Source of the DNA: a virus
Virus record (IMG/VR): IMGVR_UViG_3300037628_000466
Location: 1-46,776 of that record
DNA length: 46,776 nucleotides
Strand: one strand, 5' to 3'
This document shows, one piece after another, positions 6,938 to 16,543 of the stretch. Under the pieces are notes generated by a model that was not told the DNA's origin, searched no databases, and was given only the letters and a program-made list of their open reading frames with translations. The position numbers and the translations under genes were made by a program. Every line of letters starts with the position of its first letter. The stretch's first letter is position 1.

Positions 6938-9900
6938 CTATTTCCCGTAGAGCTTTTTCAGTTTAGCTTCTGCACTTTCTTCGCCCTCAAGAAAGATGTC
7001 GGAGAGTACTGGGATTGAACCAACACCCGGAATATCATAAATTCCCGGTGGAATAACTTTCAATCCTCGGCGGAATTTCTTTGCCTTCTCTTGCCCAACC
7101 TCTGTTGTCCAAGCGCCAGCAAATGCTGACTGGATTTTACTCTTATTATCAGTTAGCGGAATGACCAATTCATCACCTTTGTACAGTCCACCCTTGCCAG
7201 CATTGATATAACCATCGATCAAGCGATTAATTTGTAGTCCACCAGGAATTGTACCTTTTCCAAAAGTTCCCATATTTAACAGAACGGTACTGTTCTTAGT
7301 CGTCCAACGACGCACTTGATCCCATTTGCCGGTTTCGATTAAGTGATAGAACGCCGCTCCGCCTTCGCCAATTATTCCAGCAGCGGGAGTTAGGCCTCTT
7401 GTCTTGGGGGGTGTATACCTTTTTGTTGCTATAGCAATAGTAGGTTCAACAAGATAACCATTCAGCATTGAATACACGGGAACAAACGATGACAACTCCC
7501 ACGGCTTACGCCCAGTCAGTTCCTGTGTCGCCATATTTCCAGCAGTCATCGCCGCAAAAAAGGTAAGGCCCTGCTTGGCACGTTTAGCAAAGGTAGCTTT
7601 TGGCGTTCCAGTTACTCCCCTTATTTCCATCCAGTTATTCCACATTTCAAAAGAGAAGGTATGAAAAGGGAAAGTCGTCTTGATGACTTGGTTTTGCAAA
7701 ATAGCTGGCATCCCCGGTAAATCATACATTGACTGAGACTTAGCAATACCGTCAGAAATAAAGTTACTGGCCGCATCACCTTTTAGTCCCAATCTTTTTG
7801 CTTCGTAATAAGCTGCCGAACCAGATATGCCACTTAATTGCCGCTCGACTTCATTGGTAAAATAATTAAACGCATCATAGGCTGTTTCCAGTGGTCGCTT
7901 AGAAACCTTCACTGCTTCATTCATTGCAGCTACATCTTGTCTCGTTAATTTACCACGTATCTTCGCGCCAAAAGCATAACTATCCTTCACCGCAGTTCTG
8001 ACTTTAGTATCGGCAAACCAACTAACGAAGCCCTTGGCGCTGTTCACAACTCCATGCCGAGCAATACTTGCCGCCGTAGACAATGGTTGAATAGTCAAAT
8101 TCCAGGCGATGTTGCCAGGGAAGATACCCATATTGAGACCCTGATTAAAACGCCTCATGTGCTGAGTGAGTCTTGGACCAACATGAAACGCCTGATCGAT
8201 TCCTCCGCGCACTCCCGCAAAGCTGCGACTTGTCCAATTACCAATTGTTTCAGCGGAATTGGGATAACCCAGAGCTTTTAATTCCCGTGCAAATGATCGA
8301 TTGTTGAAGATAATATCATTATGAAAAATATCCCGATAGGCAGCATTGGCATATCTCTCAGCCAAAACCATCGCGTCCTTTTCCAGCATTTCAATGGGGA
8401 TATTCCCCATCTTTTGTAATTCATGCGGAGTATATGTCTTACTGGGTTGAAAACCGTCCGGCAAAGGCGCAGGGCCCTTCAGTCCCATTACGTCTTCCGG
8501 TGTCTTATTCCAGGGCCATGCTTCCTCAAAGATCGTCGCATCACGAATCTTCTCCGGGCTGTAACTTTTACGATAGTCAATAATATCCTGACCCCGCCTT
8601 ATTCGAGCAGAGTTTTGCTCACTGAATACCCGGTCATACCACAGGCGCAAATCCTGTGCGGCCTGGGTTATTTTCGGGGTTTTACCCAACATCTTCGCTA
8701 CCTTACCGACATCCATCGTCACCATATCAGAACTAATGCCAGTCAGCGCTTCGGTAATCTGCTTCCGCTGATTTTTATTGAACCCCTTGAAAATTTCATT
8801 CTTTAATTGCACCGCTTGCTCGGCGCTCCAGCCAGCACCGTTCTGCAACATTTTCTGAGTGCGAAATTTAACGTGATATTCCACTGGCCCCATCTGATTC
8901 GGGAAATTCAGCTTCGCCCCAACCGGTAGCGCCCCATCCATCTCTGCTGCCCAGTAATGCACTGGCCGAGTCAAGGTCTGCACGTCTTTATAACCAGTGT
9001 ACTTTTTGAAAAAATCAGGAACAGGAACCCGAAAGCCTACCTTGGCCTCTCCTGCGAATGGTGCTTGAGCCAACGCTTCCGGCTGTTCGAAAATAACACT
9101 GCCAACCTCTTTTCTCATGTACATTTCATGGTTAGCCATTGACAGCCGGGGAATTCTGCCTGTCTTTCCACCAGAGGCAACAAAATTTACCTCCTCAATA
9201 GGCGCGGTGCGTAACCAATTCTCAGCCATCGCCTTGTCTCCAACAGCCTTAACAAAACCCTCATCCATATTCATTACACCGACAGCCCGGATTTCATCAT
9301 CCGACATGGCAATGATTTCTTTGAGACCCAGTTTCACCGGCGGTTTCGGTCCCAACCCCTTAATCTTGCCAACCGCCCATTTCCCACCAACAAACATTCC
9401 AAGACCGAGAGTTAAAATTTCCATCGGATATTGAGAGATAGTTTCAACTGGCTGAGAGTACAGTTCGGTTCCGAGATTATATAACCCCAACAACATTTCC
9501 TTACCCTGAGGCTTACCAGTGGGACTAACTAATGGAGTTATAGCTGCCAGGGCTGTATTTTTGATACTCTCCGGCAGGTTTTTCAATGTTTCTGACGCAA
9601 AAGTCGGCTGTCGCCCTTCACCCAATTTGGCACTTGGGGCCACAGCAGTCGTAGAAATGGGCAAATCTCCTGCCGTCGGCTCAGTCAAGCCCTGCATTAA
9701 ACCAGAGAGGTCTACCCCGGATGGAACATCGCCCTGAGGTCCAATAGCTTCCGCCCAAATACTCAACGGATCGACCCGCGTACTCGACGGCTTAACGAAA
9801 TCACCCATGCCAGTTTGGATCAGAACTGAATAAACACTATCTTGTAGCGCATCACCTTCGGCCAGCAAGGCACTGACATCAGGATCGTCTTCGTGCCGAC

Positions 9901-9964
9901 CATACCCATCAATGTTCAATTGACCCGGTGGGGATATTCCGTATTTGTCAATATTGATCGGCAC
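6938..9964 (-). CDS. Large internal/ejection protein (1008 aa)
   Basis: 1008 residues from a GTG at 9964 with SD AGGAG, overlapping the upstream gene by 17 bases. The protein is mostly helical with several amphipathic or hydrophobic stretches (about 183-200 ILTLGLGMFVGGKWAVG; 630-650 GIFPGNIAWNLTIQPLSTAA; 800-815 GLTFFAAMTAGNMA). Size, membrane-active segments and position between tail hub and fibres resemble podoviral ejection proteins (P22 gp16, T7 gp16) that enter the host envelope with DNA. The second half resembles the large polyvalent-protein-associated helical domains found in such proteins. No lytic transglycosylase motif is evident. Confidence 0.65.
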   Translation of the reverse strand: MPINIDKYGISPPGQLNIDGYGRHEDDPDVSALLAEGDALQDSVYSVLIQTGMGDFVKPSSTRVDPLSIWAEAIGPQGDVPSGVDLSGLMQGLTEPTAGDLPISTTAVAPSAKLGEGRQPTFASETLKNLPESIKNTALAAITPLVSPTGKPQGKEMLLGLYNLGTELYSQPVETISQYPMEILTLGLGMFVGGKWAVGKIKGLGPKPPVKLGLKEIIAMSDDEIRAVGVMNMDEGFVKAVGDKAMAENWLRTAPIEEVNFVASGGKTGRIPRLSMANHEMYMRKEVGSVIFEQPEALAQAPFAGEAKVGFRVPVPDFFKKYTGYKDVQTLTRPVHYWAAEMDGALPVGAKLNFPNQMGPVEYHVKFRTQKMLQNGAGWSAEQAVQLKNEIFKGFNKNQRKQITEALTGISSDMVTMDVGKVAKMLGKTPKITQAAQDLRLWYDRVFSEQNSARIRRGQDIIDYRKSYSPEKIRDATIFEEAWPWNKTPEDVMGLKGPAPLPDGFQPSKTYTPHELQKMGNIPIEMLEKDAMVLAERYANAAYRDIFHNDIIFNNRSFARELKALGYPNSAETIGNWTSRSFAGVRGGIDQAFHVGPRLTQHMRRFNQGLNMGIFPGNIAWNLTIQPLSTAASIARHGVVNSAKGFVSWFADTKVRTAVKDSYAFGAKIRGKLTRQDVAAMNEAVKVSKRPLETAYDAFNYFTNEVERQLSGISGSAAYYEAKRLGLKGDAASNFISDGIAKSQSMYDLPGMPAILQNQVIKTTFPFHTFSFEMWNNWMEIRGVTGTPKATFAKRAKQGLTFFAAMTAGNMATQELTGRKPWELSSFVPVYSMLNGYLVEPTIAIATKRYTPPKTRGLTPAAGIIGEGGAAFYHLIETGKWDQVRRWTTKNSTVLLNMGTFGKGTIPGGLQINRLIDGYINAGKGGLYKGDELVIPLTDNKSKIQSAFAGAWTTEVGQEKAKKFRRGLKVIPPGIYDIPGVGSIPVLSDIFLEGEESAEAKLKKLYGK

Positions 9965-11285
9965 TGATACCTACTCCTATAGCCTTCCATATATCAGGCC
10001 AATTATAATTCGGATAATCTTTTTCCAGTTCAGCTTGCTTTAATGGGGGATACCGAAAACCCTCTTTTCTCTTCTTCTTAATCAGCATCGCCATTTCCAA
10101 ATCATCGCCAGCCAACTCGGCCATTTCCGGCGGTATCTCCTCTTCTGCCGGAAGACCAACATTTGAACTATCTAAGCTCCCCGTAAGATCACTGTCCTGC
10201 AATCCAAAAACACTCTTGAGGGAAAAAGGCGGCTTAATCTTTGGCGCACCCAACAATTCGGCAAAAGCCTCTTTCTTTAACCGATTCAATTCATCAACAT
10301 GGATAGGAAATTCCTCTTTATCCTTATCAATTTTAACAATATGTCCCGATTCCTTAACTGTACCGCCGATTTCTCGCACTTTACGCTTGAAAATATTTTG
10401 CGCTTTTAAAGAATCGGCCATACCGACTACACTGGCTGCCGCTTGAACGTCAAAGCCAACCCTGACAGTATCCCTTCTTACCGTATCAGAGAAAAACCCT
10501 TTCTCTGTTACTGTCAAAGTCTCAGCGAAAGTACGTGGTGTTTCCCGACCTTCCTCAAGAATATCTGCCTGCTCACTTCTTGTCGGCCCTTCATCCGGCG
10601 GTGCCGCCATTTCCGCAATATCATCACGGAAAGTGTTGCTAAGTAATTCTTCTGGCTTGCTGGCTAAGGTTCCCTGAATAATGGCAATAGCTGGGTCTCC
10701 GGGTTGAAATAGTTTCATATATGCTTGCGCAACTTGTTCATAACCCTTTTGTTTTTGTGCTTCAGCAGCAGATTCTCGTTGTTCTGCCTCCATCTTGCGT
10801 TTCTTTTCTTCGGTACTAACATTATGCGTAATACGTTCGCGCTCCCATTTAGCCATATCCGCTTGTTGTTTAGCTTCCTCAAACGGAGTCAATTGTTCCG
10901 GTAAATCAGGTAGATCTAATCCATGCCGAACCTTCGCCAGCGCATCCTCTTCTGAGAAACCTCGACCAACCAGCGCATCAACTTGCTGCTTGACATCGAA
11001 ATTTTCCTGTGCCTCTTCAAACCGCTTGGTCTCGCGCTCCTTACCCCTTTTTGCCTTATCTGAAATCCAACTTGTCAACGCCAAAATCGTTGGCAGAGTT
11101 TTATCCATACCCTTCGGTGTCTTCAATAACAGGAGGGGGATTAGCTTCCTGAGACCACTAAGGATATCCTCTAATTCCAACCCAAAGCCGGTATCTGATG
11201 GCATCTCAGAGCGTGAAGCTAAACTATCAGGCCGATTTTCCGTCAGCCCAGGTGGCATCTTTTCGTCACCGAATACACTCGGCAT
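9948..11285 (-). CDS. Putative internal virion protein, coiled-coil rich
   Basis: 445 residues, highly charged. Residues about 85-190 form a long helical, coiled-coil segment (REKETKRFEEAQENFDVKQQVDALV... KKRKMEAEQRESAAEAQKQKGYEQVAQAYMKLF written here in parts). The C-terminus has EEIPPEMAELAGDDLEMAMLIKKKRKEGF. No family recognised. It lies between two other large structural candidates in the same operon and overlaps the 1008-residue gene, so it is likely an ejection or internal core component (context-based). SD GGGAGA. Confidence 0.6.
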   Translation of the reverse strand: MPSVFGDEKMPPGLTENRPDSLASRSEMPSDTGFGLELEDILSGLRKLIPLLLLKTPKGMDKTLPTILALTSWISDKAKRGKERETKRFEEAQENFDVKQQVDALVGRGFSEEDALAKVRHGLDLPDLPEQLTPFEEAKQQADMAKWERERITHNVSTEEKKRKMEAEQRESAAEAQKQKGYEQVAQAYMKLFQPGDPAIAIIQGTLASKPEELLSNTFRDDIAEMAAPPDEGPTRSEQADILEEGRETPRTFAETLTVTEKGFFSDTVRRDTVRVGFDVQAAASVVGMADSLKAQNIFKRKVREIGGTVKESGHIVKIDKDKEEFPIHVDELNRLKKEAFAELLGAPKIKPPFSLKSVFGLQDSDLTGSLDSSNVGLPAEEEIPPEMAELAGDDLEMAMLIKKKRKEGFRYPPLKQAELEKDYPNYNWPDIWKAIGVGISADQY

Positions 11286-11294
11286 AATATCTCC

Positions 11295-13490
11295 CTACGC
11301 CATAGAGGCGAATTGCATAAGCGTCATATACAACTGATAATCGTTCCGCGATTGCGCCTCCTCGCGTGACCTTTCTATATTTGCCGCCAATTCCTCACGG
11401 TCAAAATCAATACCCATCTGCGTCATCAACAACGAAAGCATTTGCGCCTCACGCTGAATACTGATGTATTCACCCTGAATAACCGCCCTCAACTCAAGCT
11501 CGGTCATCCCCAGCTTTTCTTTGAGCGCCAACCCCTCAGTACCCAAGAAAAAGTCGTGCAATTCCTTCCGTTCATTGATTGTGTTCCGCCACTTCATATC
11601 GATCATATCCATATCCAAGCGGCCAGTCTCAATAAACTTACGCAATGCCTGATCGGCTAACCGGATACCGAATTCGCGCTCGATAGTCTCCCGATAGAAC
11701 CTGAATTTGTCATCTTCAAGATCGGCGGTTCGCAACCCAAGTTCTTCCTTGAGCGCAACCATTCGCTCCTCAAGACCAAACCCCTGTTCATTTTTCAACT
11801 CATCCAATGACTGCGCACGTTCAGCTAAATTCCAATTCTTGTCTGACAAGTCCCAACGCTTCTGCATATCGCGCTCGACCTGATCTATCTGTTCAGCAGT
11901 AAATCCCTCAGCCACCATCTGAGCACGAATAGACTCATTAAATTTACGCTCACCCATTGAAATCTGCCACCGCTGCCAGTCACGGGCTAACACCATCTGT
12001 TCACGATTCAAATCCAAATTGGTCAAGGTTTCAAACGTATCCAATCGCAAAACTTTGTCGCGCCGATCAGCTTCCCACGCCGCCAAGATGACTTCAGCCT
12101 TAGACATATCCCGCACATCAATAGCTCGTTGAACATCAAGCATCGTCTTCGTTGCAGTCAAACCAGCACCCATCGCTGCCTGCTCTGCTCGTTGCTGGGA
12201 CTCTAATTCTGCCCGACCAATAGCAACTTCGCCAGCCGTGCCGATCTCGGCAGTTTTAGCAAACGTCTTAGAACCTTGGCCGATACCCTTAAATGCTGCC
12301 TGCGATAGGGCTTGCTTCATCTGGTTCTTAATATCCAGGCGACGCTGTGCCTTATCTTCATCGGACAACCCGGCAAATGGACCCTTCATTCCAGCCACAA
12401 TACCTTGCAAAGTTGCCAGGAGATCACGCTCAAGAGCGGTGGTTGTATCAATATCATTTTCTTCAAGGATATCCCAGATAGTTTTGTCCGGCTCTTCTTC
12501 CCACTTACTCATCCACTCATCAATTAAATCGAAATAATTGTAGTCGTCATCCGGAGGCACGTCAGGAGGCACGTCCGGCGGTACATCGGGAGGTACATCG
12601 GGAGGTACATCGGGAGGTACGTCTGGAGGTACGTCTGGAGGTACGTCTGGAGGTGTAGTAGGCGTTCCTGGCGGTGGCTCAAGTGGAACTTCTGGCGGCG
12701 TTTCTGTTCCATTCTTACCATCACCATCACCTTCAGTTCCAGAGCTTGCACCCCAGGTAGAAACATCAGCATTAAATTCCGCTAAACCCTCATCACCATA
12801 GACAGCCTGTACTACACCAGAGACTTTATCCCATATTTTACTTAAATCCTGAACCGTCATCGTTCCTGCAACCCATTGATCGTATGCTGCTCTAAAATCC
12901 AATTTAGCTTGATTCGCACCTTCCTCAGTAGAATTATATGGAATATCAGTATCCGGCGGAGTAACACCACCACCAGGAAGAAGTGGTGCGTCGGGGTCAA
13001 CAATCCCACCAGGAAGATCAGTAAAAGTTGTTCCCGTTTCATCCTCGTCGCCTGGAATAGTAATGTCAGTCTGGGTCCGTCCAGACCTATCTCGTCGAGC
13101 AGTTAAATTAGCCATTTTTGCACGATACGTTGAGAGGGTATTTAGATAATCAGCGGGCTTCTCTTTATCTCGCCAGTAATCAACAAATCCCGTATATTGT
13201 CTTTGAATTTCTTCAATTTGCTGATTATAATCACTCCAAATATCCCCGAGAAATTGGGCTGATCCAGTATACTCAGGTAAAGGATCAAATACACCAGTTT
13301 CCCACTGTGACCCTGGGGCCCACCATGCCTCATTCCATTGTTGCCCGAGATAGTCGGTTGGATTACGCAGATCACTATATGTAGCTCCGTATTTATCAGT
13401 AGATTCATAAGATGGTAATGTCTCCCACCACGATTGCCACGGGTCAAAAGGAACTTCGGTCTGATTTCCACCTGCCAATATGTCCGCCAT
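11295..13490 (-). CDS. Putative internal/ejection protein with PPDV tandem repeats
   Basis: 731 residues in three parts. The N-terminal about 250 residues are Trp/Tyr/Asp-rich (DPWQSWWETL, QWNEAWWAPG). A proline linker contains eight tandem PPDV units (DNA 12552-12655). The last about 400 residues are a long helical, coiled-coil region (FNESIRAQMVAEGFTAEQI, LGLRTADLEDDKFRFYRETI). This combination of a rigid proline spacer and coiled coil suits an ejected or tail-core protein, but no family was recognised. It is co-transcribed with the 445- and 1008-residue candidates. Confidence 0.6.
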   Translation of the reverse strand: MADILAGGNQTEVPFDPWQSWWETLPSYESTDKYGATYSDLRNPTDYLGQQWNEAWWAPGSQWETGVFDPLPEYTGSAQFLGDIWSDYNQQIEEIQRQYTGFVDYWRDKEKPADYLNTLSTYRAKMANLTARRDRSGRTQTDITIPGDEDETGTTFTDLPGGIVDPDAPLLPGGGVTPPDTDIPYNSTEEGANQAKLDFRAAYDQWVAGTMTVQDLSKIWDKVSGVVQAVYGDEGLAEFNADVSTWGASSGTEGDGDGKNGTETPPEVPLEPPPGTPTTPPDVPPDVPPDVPPDVPPDVPPDVPPDVPPDVPPDDDYNYFDLIDEWMSKWEEEPDKTIWDILEENDIDTTTALERDLLATLQGIVAGMKGPFAGLSDEDKAQRRLDIKNQMKQALSQAAFKGIGQGSKTFAKTAEIGTAGEVAIGRAELESQQRAEQAAMGAGLTATKTMLDVQRAIDVRDMSKAEVILAAWEADRRDKVLRLDTFETLTNLDLNREQMVLARDWQRWQISMGERKFNESIRAQMVAEGFTAEQIDQVERDMQKRWDLSDKNWNLAERAQSLDELKNEQGFGLEERMVALKEELGLRTADLEDDKFRFYRETIEREFGIRLADQALRKFIETGRLDMDMIDMKWRNTINERKELHDFFLGTEGLALKEKLGMTELELRAVIQGEYISIQREAQMLSLLMTQMGIDFDREELAANIERSREEAQSRNDYQLYMTLMQFASMA
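12552..12655. repeat. Twelve-base tandem repeat encoding PPDV units
   Basis: Eight copies of a 12-base unit (for example GGAGGTACGTCT on the plus strand) lie in frame inside the 731-residue gene. Copies differ at third codon positions (ACGTC/ACATC, TCT/TCG/TCC), which shows the peptide repeat is kept while DNA drifts; copy number may vary between isolates. Confidence 0.9.
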
Positions 13491-13506
13491 CTCTCTATCT
13501 CCCTAT

Positions 13507-14178
13507 TTAATACCCTACCGCTATCCAATCCAAATACCGATTATCGCCTGCATTCTTAAGAACCTCACAATATGCAGTTGTTCTAACACCAGGATTAATA
13601 GATACCTCCGTACCAGAAGCATGAGGTGTTATTGTAATTGCGTAAGTAGAATCACTGGTAAATGCTATCGGAAAATCAATCGTATCTCGCACATCACCGT
13701 TAGCCATACTGATTGTTCCTGATTGAAATATTCCATGACCGATTGTAAAACTACGAGATATTGGTATTCCCCCAGCACTAACATAAGTAGAATCAAGATT
13801 GGCCCATAAAGTATCGTGAGCCGCAGCACGATATGCCGTCACTGTATCATTATTGCGCAAAACCAACGCTGCATTAATTGCTGTTCCTAATGTATCTACA
13901 TCACCTGCAATCAATGCCGAGTCAACAATACCCGGTGCATTACCACCCGAACTATCCTCCCAATTCCACGAACTACCAAAAGCCACGGCATACAACGCCG
14001 AATCCACCCATCGTGGCCCATTAGCTGCATGGAGCGCATAGTAATCGATCATATGCCGCTGGGTAACGTAATCAATACGGCTTCGCCGAATGTCGCGTTG
14101 ATTCTCCTGCGGTATTGCTGAACCGATTAAAATAAAACTAATCGTCAGCGCGACCATAATCTTCAAAAAAGACTTCAA
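13507..14178 (-). CDS. Exported tail-associated protein with beta C-terminal domain
   Basis: 223 residues from a TTG at 14178 with GGAGG nine bases upstream; it overlaps the tail gene by 41 bases. Residues 1-24 form a signal peptide (KSFLKIMVALTISFILIGSA, then IPQ). The C-terminal about 75 residues (FQSGTISMANGDVRDTIDF.PIAFTSDSTYAITITPHAS) resemble the sugar-binding tip or lectin-like domains at the end of phage fibres. An internal ATG (about 14157) is possible but would shorten the signal. Probable fibre or tail-tip protein. Confidence 0.65.
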   Translation of the reverse strand: MKSFLKIMVALTISFILIGSAIPQENQRDIRRSRIDYVTQRHMIDYYALHAANGPRWVDSALYAVAFGSSWNWEDSSGGNAPGIVDSALIAGDVDTLGTAINAALVLRNNDTVTAYRAAAHDTLWANLDSTYVSAGGIPISRSFTIGHGIFQSGTISMANGDVRDTIDFPIAFTSDSTYAITITPHASGTEVSINPGVRTTAYCEVLKNAGDNRYLDWIAVGY

Positions 14179-16543
14179 CTCCTAATACCTCCACGCCAGT
14201 AGATTTTTTCGTTTCGATCATCAACGCCATACTCCGGCCCTGCATCGCTGCAAGTCCGCGTCGTGATGTTTGCCAACCCGACGACGACGCAAAAGAATCG
14301 ATGAACGTCGCACTCGCCGACCAGTCCAAATACCAGTGCGTTCGCAACGATCCCGCCGCTGCCATAGTATAAATTGGCGCATATTCAAGCCACGCCTTAT
14401 TGTGCAACAAACCCCCGAAAGTATCGAACCCGGTTTTGATTTGCATGGTGATGAACTCAGCCGTGTCTTTGGAACCTGAAGGAAATTTAAGCACGTATGA
14501 ATCACCATCGACCGGAGTACCGATAAGTAGTGTATCACCATAACCCGAACCTCCACGCATTATTGCAAAGGCGGAGGCACCGAAATTCGTGTACTTACTC
14601 CATTGCCTCGTCGTCAGATCAAATCTCAAGGTGCGATCATTCTCGGTGCCTCCGCGACTGGTATACGAAATATATAAAGCCGGTGTACCGATGGTCACGT
14701 CTATCGCTGCAATCATCCTGATTGCCGCTTCTGTTCCGGCGGCAATAGAGTCGGCGAAATAGAACTGTGCTGGACCAGAGATATTGATAGCCCGCGATCC
14801 GTCGAAAGCAAATAAGCCGTGCGGTGGCGAGACAAAATAAATTAATCCACCATATTTCCAGACTGCCTCTTGTGACGGTGCACCAGTGGGCGATTCAGCC
14901 AAAATGATTTCATCTATTTCATTGTCATAGGCTGAGACTATCGCAAGATAGACATACCGTCGTTTAAACACAACCATATTGCGATTATAGGGAATGAGTG
15001 CAGTAATGACATCCCCGTCATCACGGTTTATATAGATGGCTCCATCGGAAGCACCGCTACCACAAATTTCAAATTCCGCGCAATACCACAACTCGCTGGG
15101 ATCACTACCAGTATAGTAAAGCCGATTATTCAATAACGCTTGAATACCATCACCGAAACCGGAATGAAGCACCGTATCTGTCGCTACCGTGGCATCCACG
15201 CTGTCCATGCGATATATTTCAATGGTATCACCAGATTTAAAGTGATGACCAGCAGGAGCAGGCCCAGTTGCATAGCCGTAATCGTAAATAACAATACCCG
15301 TTGAATCACCATTCGTCACCAAGTTGATCGGATAATCCGGGTAGTTTGCCACCGTTGCCCGATATGTTCCCCAATCAAGGGTATCACTCGGCCAATCATG
15401 GGGTGCGTCTGCATCATTTGTTCTCCAAATAGTATATGTATATAAATGCCATGCTGCGGTTGGTGCCCACAAATCTTGAATCGAATCACGGGCCACATCC
15501 TGTATCCTGTTGGCAAAAAATAAAGTGGGAACGATGTCATCCTGAGAAACCCAATCTACTCGATATGTCTCAGTGGGATCGGCGCTTAACCAAACTTCCG
15601 TGGCGGTATCCGCATACATATAATAGTCGCCGCTATAATAAGCAAAACAAGTCAACATTTGATTTCGCAACGAAGTACCGGGAACATTCGCATTATGAAA
15701 CATCAGATAGTCACCGACAACAAATCCATCTATGGGAGAACCGGAAAACGAAATGCGCTGTTTACTCTCCCGAAATTGTAGCCCTCCCGACCGCATCTTG
15801 ACAACATAGGAAGCCCCCGCCGGTAAGCCACCCAAACCACCATATCTAAACCGCTCAGTCCCATCAACCACAATAAGCGTATCGGTAAACATGACACCGC
15901 GTTTGGGTGCGAGCGGATTTTTAATAACATCTTCCGCTCCGGCATCGTAACTGATTTGTATAGTACAAGCCACACCGTTCGCCGAAGAACCACTCCATAC
16001 GGTGTCCAATACCAATGTAATATCTGTTAATATCGCCTTAATTAAATGATCTTTTTGGTCATCACCAATGCGAATAAATTGTGGTCGATATTTCGATAAT
16101 TCCCACCAACGAACACCACTCCCCCGCACCGTGTCTCCGCCAGCCTCAACACTACACACCCCTGCCGTTGGATTACTTCCAGTAAGCAATTCAAAATCCG
16201 ATAAACTATGATTATACCGATAAATGCTGTTATTAGAGAATGCCAATAATTCATTCCCGCCAGAAGACGGATCAAAACGAAATATTCCGGTAATCGGCCC
16301 ATCCTCCAAGGTGCCACCTAACTTCGTAAACCCTGCCCGCTGCTTGATAATTTGACTTCCGGTACGAACAATGATGTCGGCATTAACCAACTCTCGCACC
16401 GTGGAGAGCGCATTCGCCGGTGCCCGGTCGCCCATGATCCCGGTGAAATTATAGACCGGCATCACCTCGTATGGGTCTATCGCAGCAGCAATCAGAACTA
16501 CCGCGAAGGCCAAGGCCAATACTATATTAATTTTGCGGCGCAT
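14138..16543 (-). CDS. P22 gp10-like tail/packaged-DNA stabilisation protein with signal peptide
   Basis: 801 residues. Repeated beta-blade segments are visible: ITGIFRFDPSSGGNELLAFS, RDDGDVITALIPYNRNMVVF followed by KRRYVYLAI, and GGLIYFVSPPHGLFAFDG. These resemble the beta-propeller-type tail proteins of short-tailed phages (P22 gp10-like stabilisation proteins). Such proteins cap the portal-adaptor ring inside the cytoplasm. Here residues 1-21 (MRRKINIVLALAFAVVLIAAA) form an apparent Sec signal, which is unexpected for this family. SD GGGGATA precedes the ATG. The order adaptor-adaptor-tail hub follows podovirus convention. Confidence 0.75.
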   Translation of the reverse strand: MRRKINIVLALAFAVVLIAAAIDPYEVMPVYNFTGIMGDRAPANALSTVRELVNADIIVRTGSQIIKQRAGFTKLGGTLEDGPITGIFRFDPSSGGNELLAFSNNSIYRYNHSLSDFELLTGSNPTAGVCSVEAGGDTVRGSGVRWWELSKYRPQFIRIGDDQKDHLIKAILTDITLVLDTVWSGSSANGVACTIQISYDAGAEDVIKNPLAPKRGVMFTDTLIVVDGTERFRYGGLGGLPAGASYVVKMRSGGLQFRESKQRISFSGSPIDGFVVGDYLMFHNANVPGTSLRNQMLTCFAYYSGDYYMYADTATEVWLSADPTETYRVDWVSQDDIVPTLFFANRIQDVARDSIQDLWAPTAAWHLYTYTIWRTNDADAPHDWPSDTLDWGTYRATVANYPDYPINLVTNGDSTGIVIYDYGYATGPAPAGHHFKSGDTIEIYRMDSVDATVATDTVLHSGFGDGIQALLNNRLYYTGSDPSELWYCAEFEICGSGASDGAIYINRDDGDVITALIPYNRNMVVFKRRYVYLAIVSAYDNEIDEIILAESPTGAPSQEAVWKYGGLIYFVSPPHGLFAFDGSRAINISGPAQFYFADSIAAGTEAAIRMIAAIDVTIGTPALYISYTSRGGTENDRTLRFDLTTRQWSKYTNFGASAFAIMRGGSGYGDTLLIGTPVDGDSYVLKFPSGSKDTAEFITMQIKTGFDTFGGLLHNKAWLEYAPIYTMAAAGSLRTHWYLDWSASATFIDSFASSSGWQTSRRGLAAMQGRSMALMIETKKSTGVEVLGVEVFFEDYGRADD

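Noticed and set aside
10795-11337. 180-codon plus-strand ORF
   Set aside because: Lies antisense to the internal virion protein gene; serine/cysteine/arginine-rich shadow without a leader.
12552-12655. Regular short repeats as a CRISPR array
   Set aside because: Units are 12 bases, contiguous and in frame with no spacers.
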